Source: Parasulfuritortus sp049322515 (GTDB taxonomy: Bacteria > Pseudomonadota > Gammaproteobacteria > Burkholderiales > Thiobacillaceae). Taken from it: DNA of 27,510 nucleotides. Location of the stretch: contig JBMOQW010000002.1 of the NCBI GenBank assembly GCA_049322515.1, positions 1 through 27,510 on the forward strand, given 5' to 3'. The notes below the pieces were generated by a model. The model was not told the DNA's origin. It did no database searches and saw only the letters and a list, made by a program, of their open reading frames with translations. A program made the translations under genes and the position numbers. Shown one piece after another: positions 23,599 through 27,510 of this stretch (positions are counted from its first letter, which is position 1; each line of letters opens with the position of its first letter).

Positions 23599-24870
23599 TC
23601 AGCGGGTCCGGCCGCCCAGCGCCAGGAACCGGCGCCGGGTCTGCCAGAGCCAGTATTCCAGCCACAGTGCGCCAAGCGCGAGCAGCAGACCGCCCGGCAC
23701 CGAGAGGACCGGCCAGGCTGGCGCAGCCACCAGCAGGGCGACGGCGCCGGCATGCAGCCAGAACAGGCGGTCGCCCTGGCGGTCCGGGATGAAGCCCTTC
23801 ATGCCCCCGGCCTCACTGCGGCCCGGTGCCGACTGGGCCTGGAGATGGAACCAGGCCAGGAAGGGTACGATCTTGAGCAACATGCCATGGACCACCGCGC
23901 TGGCAAACCCGAGCAGGAACAGCACCCCCACGACGAGGCTCCAGGATTCCGACTGCGCGGGCATCAGCCGCGGGCCGAGCAGGCTTAGCAGTCCGGCAGC
24001 CAACAGGCTGGCCATGCCGAGGCGCCAAAGGCGCAAGGTGGCATCGCCGCGTTTGCGCTTGCGACGCCGCTGCAGGTCCAGGGTGACTGCGGCGAAGCCG
24101 AGCAGGGCCAGGATCACCCCGGCACCCGCGAGATCGGAAAGCCCGGGCCATTCCATTGCCCGGGCCCCTGCCCAGAGTGCCAGCAGGCCGGCCAGCCCGG
24201 GTGCCAGGACCCGGGTCAGCCAGGCCGGGTAATTGGGGGTGATCTGCAACATGGGCACCACGGGATAGGCCGAGCCGATCACCAGCAGCCCGACCCAGCC
24301 GGCCAGGGCGAGGCCGACATGCAGGTCGATCCAGGTAGGCAGCGACACGGGTTGCCATGACCCGGCGAGCCAGCCGGACAGGCCGAGTCCAAGCACAGCC
24401 ACGGCCAGCAGGGCAGCCAGGGCCAGCGCCATGGCGGTCCGGGTGGCGCCACGCGGTGCATGACTCAGCCCCCACAAGCCGGCCACGGCCGTGACGCCGA
24501 GTCCGAGGGCTACAAGCGGTGCGCCGAGCAGCCAGGCGTCGCCCGTCGTCATGCCATAGGCCAGGGCGGGCGCGCCGAGGCTCACCAGGACTACGCTGGC
24601 CCAGCCTAGGCGGGCCGTGTGCGGCAGGCGGGCGCCGGCTGCCACGGGCAGCATCTGGCTGAGCGCGCCGAGCATCACCAGGCCGAGAAAGCCGAGTCCG
24701 ACCAGATGCGCCAGCGCCAGGCTGACCGGATGCCAGCGCGAGGTGGTCCAGGTCTCCGGCGCCAGGGCCATGATGAGCCCGGCCAGCGCGAGCCAGGGCG
24801 GCGCGGCGAGGAAGAAAGCCAATGGTATGGCGAATGGCGGTCCCTGTTCAGGCCGTAGTCCGGGCAGCAT
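23599..24870 (-). CDS. Polytopic membrane protein of the NO-stress operon (about 12 helices)
   Basis: I do not recognise a characterised family. The 423-residue protein is almost wholly hydrophobic, with about 11-12 helices and one basic cytoplasmic loop (QRRRKRKRGD). His residues sit in helix contexts that recall heme or copper ligands of NnrS and terminal oxidases: HPVSLALAHLVGLGFLG, IDLHVGLALAGWVG, VVHGMLLKIVPFLAWFHLQ. The last motif resembles the CHRMVPFF region of NnrS, so a distant NnrS relative is likely. Genes like this accompany nnrS, hemerythrin and DUF2249 in denitrifying betaproteobacteria. The start follows the DUF2249 stop with no gap (TGA-ATG). A role in NO tolerance is inference from the operon. 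Confidence 0.8.
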   Translation of the reverse strand: MLPGLRPEQGPPFAIPLAFFLAAPPWLALAGLIMALAPETWTTSRWHPVSLALAHLVGLGFLGLVMLGALSQMLPVAAGARLPHTARLGWASVVLVSLGAPALAYGMTTGDAWLLGAPLVALGLGVTAVAGLWGLSHAPRGATRTAMALALAALLAVAVLGLGLSGWLAGSWQPVSLPTWIDLHVGLALAGWVGLLVIGSAYPVVPMLQITPNYPAWLTRVLAPGLAGLLALWAGARAMEWPGLSDLAGAGVILALLGFAAVTLDLQRRRKRKRGDATLRLWRLGMASLLAAGLLSLLGPRLMPAQSESWSLVVGVLFLLGFASAVVHGMLLKIVPFLAWFHLQAQSAPGRSEAGGMKGFIPDRQGDRLFWLHAGAVALLVAAPAWPVLSVPGGLLLALGALWLEYWLWQTRRRFLALGGRTR

Positions 24871-25092
24871 TCAGGGGCGCTCGATGTGGACCAGGAAATC
24901 CTGGCTGTCGAGACGCGCCGTGCGATGGTGCAGGCGCAGGCCGTCGAGCAACTCATACAGCGGAAAGGGTTCCCGATGGATGCGCAGGCGCAGGACCTGC
25001 CCGGTTTTTAGCTGCGCGGCCGCGTTGAGCGCTTGCTCCATCGGTTCGGGCGGTTCCAGGCCACGACAGTCGAGATCGATGAAGTCGGGCAT
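24871..25092 (-). CDS. DUF2249 domain protein (first copy)
   Basis: The 73-residue protein has the typical DUF2249 opening IDLDCRGLEPPEPMEQAL and the TGQVLRLRIHREPFPLYELL core. It is a small TusA-like alpha/beta fold found with hemerythrin and NnrS genes. Its biochemical role is unknown; metal- or heme-related handling has been suggested by context only. ATG 25092 is chosen. GTG 25101, which would overlap the hemerythrin stop as GTGA, is an equally possible start and adds three residues. It sits between the hemerythrin and membrane protein genes with no spare bases. Confidence 0.82.
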   Translation of the reverse strand: MPDFIDLDCRGLEPPEPMEQALNAAAQLKTGQVLRLRIHREPFPLYELLDGLRLHHRTARLDSQDFLVHIERP

Positions 25093-25097
25093 GGCAG

Positions 25098-25541
25098 TCA
25101 CAGTTCGGTGCGGGCCTGCATGGCGGCGATCAGGGACGCTGCATGTTCCGCCAGGGCCTGGTCACTCATCGGATAGAGGATCTGTTCCTCCTTGATGTTG
25201 TGCTGATGCAGCAACATGAGCAGGGTTTCCGAGGAGTCGAGGAACTGGCTGGCGCTGCGTTGTGTCAGCGCCGCGGCCATCTGGTCGAGCAGGGCCCGGA
25301 TCTGGGTGTGCTCGGCGCGCATCACCTGGGTCGGGCCGTGGCTCATGCCGGTCTGCGCCTCGAACGCGGGAAACAGGAGGTCCTCCTCGCGTGCGAAGTG
25401 CAGCAGGGTCGCCTCGCGAAACGCCGCGAAGCGTGGGTTGGCAAGTGGCCAGTCGTGCTCGGACACCGCGTTTTCGGCATCGGCGAAAAGCGCGTCGCAG
25501 TCGGCGTGGTCCTGGGTCAGGTATTGGCTGAGTCGAGTCAT
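25098..25541 (-). CDS. Hemerythrin HHE-domain protein
   Basis: The 147-residue cytoplasmic four-helix protein has the HHE metal-binding pattern: QDHADCDALF, LLHFAREEDLLFPAFE, EHTQIRALLDQM and LLHQHNIKEEQILYPM. Each carries His or Glu ligands for a di-iron centre. Such proteins, related to YtfE/RIC/DnrN, bind NO or O2 or help repair Fe-S clusters after nitrosative stress. It lacks the N-terminal ScdA domain of YtfE. The start is ATG 25541 with GGAG about 6 bases upstream; the longer open frame covers the promoter. It is the first gene of a five-gene operon ending in the MOSC gene, with an FNR/Dnr-like box 59 bases upstream. Confidence 0.88.
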   Translation of the reverse strand: MTRLSQYLTQDHADCDALFADAENAVSEHDWPLANPRFAAFREATLLHFAREEDLLFPAFEAQTGMSHGPTQVMRAEHTQIRALLDQMAAALTQRSASQFLDSSETLLMLLHQHNIKEEQILYPMSDQALAEHAASLIAAMQARTEL

Positions 25542-25600
25542 TTGGGCTCCATCACGAAGGGGACTGGGCGCTATTGTTGGCAGCCCGGACGCGTCCGGCT

Positions 25601-25614
25601 TTGACTTTTCGCAA
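25601..25614 (-). promoter_or_regulatory. FNR/Dnr-like box of the hemerythrin-nnrS operon
   Basis: TTGAC-TTTT-CGCAA has one perfect half-site and one degenerate half-site. It ends 59 bases from the hemerythrin start. AACAAT (25573-25578, minus strand) is centred exactly 32 bases away. Its centre is 41 bases from the box of the divergent DUF2249 gene, the same distance as between the nor and nir boxes. Confidence 0.6.
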
Positions 25615-25641
25615 GCCCCCCATTCGTTCACTGGGCGGCGC

Positions 25642-25655
25642 TTGACCAGGGTCAA
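25642..25655 (+). promoter_or_regulatory. FNR/Dnr-type box of the second DUF2249 gene
   Basis: TTGAC-CAGG-GTCAA is fully symmetric. TAAGGT (25679-25684) is centred 33 bases downstream, the same hexamer as the putative nirS -10. The start codon is 59 bases after the box. Confidence 0.8.
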
Positions 25656-25714
25656 GGCCCGATTCGGCGCCGATCTCGTAAGGTGCACGCCACCATGACA
25701 CAAGGAGTCCCGAG

Positions 25715-25981
25715 ATGATCCCGATCCACACTGCCCACAACCACAATCGTCCGGATGGCATCTATGTCTTCGATGCCCGGGGTATCGCCAAGCGCTTCCG
25801 GCATGCCGCGATCTTCGGCGCGCTGGATTCATTGGCTGCCGGCGAACGCATGCGCTTCATCAACGACCACAATCCGATTCCGCTCCTGCAGCAGATGCAA
25901 CAGCGCTACGGCCACCGCGTCGACATCCAGTATCTGGAGCAAAGCACCGAGCAGATCGTCATCGATTTCGTCGTGGCATAA
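25715..25981 (+). CDS. DUF2249 domain protein (second copy, divergent)
   Basis: The 88-residue protein has the DUF2249 blocks YVFDARGIAKRFRHAAIFGA, SLAAGERMRFINDHNPIPLL and QQMQQRYGHRVDIQYLE. The NDHNPIPL motif, absent from the first copy, is the most typical of the family. An N-terminal HTAHNHNRPDG stretch rich in His could bind metal. A good ribosome site (AAGGAG) precedes ATG 25715. It is transcribed alone from a strong FNR/Dnr-type box, divergent from the hemerythrin-nnrS operon. Biochemical function is unknown. Confidence 0.85.
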   Translation: MIPIHTAHNHNRPDGIYVFDARGIAKRFRHAAIFGALDSLAAGERMRFINDHNPIPLLQQMQQRYGHRVDIQYLEQSTEQIVIDFVVA

Positions 25982-26084
25982 CGGCTGGCGCCCCGGGGGG
26001 CGTGGGCTGCCGAGGTGGCGGGGATTAGGCTAAACTGGCCGGCTCCCGGGGCCGGAGGCCCCGTCACCCGACCCCCTGAAAGTC

Positions 26085-27284
26085 ATGCCGTCCATCGAAG
26101 AATCCTTGAATCTCATCAAGCGCGGCGCCGAGGAAATCCTCGTCGAAGCTGAACTGGTCGAAAAGCTCAAGCGCGGCAAGCCACTGCGCGTCAAAGCCGG
26201 CTTCGACCCCACCGCGCCCGATCTCCACCTCGGCCACACCGTCCTGATCAACAAACTGCGCCAGTTCCAGGAACTCGGCCACGAGGTGATGTTCCTGATT
26301 GGCGACTTCACCGGCATGATCGGCGACCCCACGGGCAAGAACGTCACCCGCAAGCCGCTCTCGCGCGACGACGTGATCGAGAATGCCAAGACCTACGAAC
26401 AGCAGATCTACAGGATCCTCGATCCTGAACGGACGCTGGTGATGTTCAACTCGAGCTGGATGGGTGAGATGAGCGCCGCGGACCTGATCCAGCTCGCGGC
26501 CAAGCACACCGTGGCGCGGATGCTGGAGCGCGACGATTTTTCCAAACGCTATGCCGGTGGCCAACCGATCGCCATCCATGAATTCCTCTATCCGCTCATC
26601 CAGGGCTATGACTCGGTGGCGATGAAGGCCGATGTGGAACTCGGCGGCACTGACCAAAAGTTCAACCTGCTGGTCGGCCGCGAACTGCAGAAGCATTACG
26701 CGCTGGAGCCCCAGGTGGTGTTGACCATGCCGATCCTGGAAGGTCTGGACGGCGTCCAGAAGATGTCCAAGTCCCTTGGCAACTACATTGGCATCGCCGA
26801 GCCGCCGAGCGAGATGTTCGGCAAGCTGATGTCGGTCTCCGACGACCTCATGTGGCGCTACATCGAACTGCTCTCGTTCGAATCGATGACTACGGTCGGG
26901 CAATGGAAGCGCGAGGTCGAGGCGGGCCGCAACCCGCGCGACATCAAGGTCGGGTTCGCCCAGGAGATCATTACGCGCTTCCATGATCGCGCGGCCGCGG
27001 ACAAGGCTCTGGCTGATTTCGAGGCCCGGTTCCGGCAAGGTGCGATTCCTGACGACATTCCGGAATTGCGCCTGTCCGGAGGCGATCATGGGTTGCCTGT
27101 GGCGCAATTGCTCAAGCAGGCCGGGCTGGTCGCCAGCACCTCCGAGGCGATGCGCCAGATCGACGGCGGCGGCGTACGCCTGGATGGCGACAAGGTCACC
27201 GACAAGGCGTTGATCGTGGCCACGGGGCGTACCGTGGTGGCCCAGGTCGGCAAGCGCAAGTTCGCACGTGTGACGATCGAATGA
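26085..27284 (+). CDS. tyrS: Tyrosyl-tRNA synthetase
   Basis: The 399-residue class Ic synthetase charges tRNA-Tyr. The HIGH-type motif is His48-Leu-Gly-His51 in DLHLGHTV. The KMSKS motif is intact at residue 226 (VQKMSKSLGNY). This marks the TyrZ-like branch rather than the E. coli TyrS branch, which has KFGKT. Tyrosine-pocket blocks include FDPTAPD, GDFTGMIGDPTG and GGTDQKFN. A C-terminal S4 RNA-binding domain (~335-399) is present (TSEAMRQIDGGGVRLDGDKV). The start is ATG 26085 with a weak ribosome site. The 103-base upstream gap holds TAGGCTAAACT, a -10-like site, and a GGGGCC-rich hairpin. The rrn promoter begins right after its stop. Confidence 0.97.
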   Translation: MPSIEESLNLIKRGAEEILVEAELVEKLKRGKPLRVKAGFDPTAPDLHLGHTVLINKLRQFQELGHEVMFLIGDFTGMIGDPTGKNVTRKPLSRDDVIENAKTYEQQIYRILDPERTLVMFNSSWMGEMSAADLIQLAAKHTVARMLERDDFSKRYAGGQPIAIHEFLYPLIQGYDSVAMKADVELGGTDQKFNLLVGRELQKHYALEPQVVLTMPILEGLDGVQKMSKSLGNYIGIAEPPSEMFGKLMSVSDDLMWRYIELLSFESMTTVGQWKREVEAGRNPRDIKVGFAQEIITRFHDRAAADKALADFEARFRQGAIPDDIPELRLSGGDHGLPVAQLLKQAGLVASTSEAMRQIDGGGVRLDGDKVTDKALIVATGRTVVAQVGKRKFARVTIE

Positions 27285-27286
27285 AG

Positions 27287-27341
27287 GTTTTTTAAATTTT
27301 TTAAAAAAAGCGCTTGACGGTGTTTCCAGCCTCTGTAGAAT
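27287..27341 (+). promoter_or_regulatory. rRNA operon promoter with UP element
   Basis: An AT tract (27289-27309) forms an UP element. TTGACG at 27314-27319 and TAGAAT at 27336-27341, 16 bases apart, form a strong sigma-70 promoter. A GC-rich discriminator (GCGCGCC) follows, the usual sign of stringent and growth-rate control. The upstream T-rich tract may also help end tyrS transcription. Confidence 0.88.
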
Positions 27342-27510
27342 GCGCGCCTCTCGCTGCTCAACGCAGCAAGCAAAACGCGGCGAGAACTGATCTTTAACAA
27401 GTTAGAACAGCCTTTAAGAGGTGTGGGCATTGGTTTTGGGCAAAGGTTATCTTTAGGGATGACTGAAGCTAAAAGGTAAGACTGATGCTCATATTTCTGA
27501 GTTAATTCTG
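27342..27510 (+). other. rRNA operon leader with boxA antitermination site
   Basis: The transcribed leader of an rrn operon runs off the right edge. A small stem (GCTGC-TCAAC-GCAGC, 27353-27367) is followed by boxA (TGATCTTTAACA, 27388-27399), where NusB/S10-type antitermination complexes bind. A GTGTGGGCA stretch (27421-27429) is shared with many proteobacterial rrn leaders. The mature 16S rRNA does not start within the window. Confidence 0.85.

Noticed and set aside
27314..27327. TTGACGGTGTTTCC as another FNR/Dnr box
   Set aside because: The second half-site does not match, and the TTGACG is the -35 of the rrn promoter with TAGAAT 16 bases downstream.

Overview
The window is GC-rich DNA with almost no non-coding slack. 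It looks like a denitrifying betaproteobacterium, of the Rhodocyclales or Thiobacillus-like kind. The reasons are codon use, a cytochrome cd1 nitrite reductase (nirS) cluster with a fused nirDL gene, a cytochrome-c-dependent nitric oxide reductase (norCB), an NnrS/hemerythrin/DUF2249 nitrosative-stress operon, and a typical rrn leader at the right edge. The genus is inference.

Layout. Positions 1-1522 hold the end of tonB followed by exbB and exbD, a TonB energy-transduction operon. Positions 1567-2745 (minus) hold a chemoreceptor without a periplasmic sensor domain. Positions 2986-9779 hold two very large cyclic-di-GMP proteins. The first is hemerythrin-PAS-PAS-PAS-GGDEF-EAL-CZB, cut by an in-frame TAA. 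The second has an AmiC-like ligand-binding domain, PAS, GGDEF, EAL and a C-terminal BLUF blue-light domain. Positions 9868-12368 (minus) hold a small membrane protein gene, norC and norB. Positions 12578-20677 (plus) hold nirS-nirC-nirF-nirDL-nirG-nirH-nirJ-nirN, covering nitrite reductase and most of heme d1 biosynthesis. nirE is absent here. A 36-codon membrane-protein gene (minus) lies back to back with an HPP-family gene (plus). Positions 21704-25541 (minus) hold hemerythrin, DUF2249, a polytopic membrane protein, nnrS and a MOSC protein. A second DUF2249 gene diverges from them. tyrS (26085-27284) is followed directly by a strong rRNA promoter and boxA leader. The 16S gene itself lies beyond the window.

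How it works together. NirS reduces nitrite to NO, the nirC-N genes make and insert heme d1, NorCB removes NO, and the NnrS/hemerythrin/DUF2249/MOSC group probably handles NO stress. HPP may move nitrite. I see FNR/Dnr-type boxes (TTGAY-N4-RTCAA or near matches) in three divergent intergenic regions and one more ahead of the BLUF protein. Nearly all lie 57-65 bases from the start codon, with a plausible -10 about 32-34 bases from the box centre. This suggests one NO/anoxia regulon with class-II promoters that may include a light- and ligand-sensing c-di-GMP enzyme.

Most notable: the binding-domain/PAS/GGDEF/EAL/BLUF fusion with exact BLUF residue spacing; the nonsense codon in the hemerythrin c-di-GMP protein; a 144-base palindrome-rich in-frame insertion in nirF; a perfect 17-bp stem-loop between nirS and nirC; and the unannotated 36-residue membrane protein.
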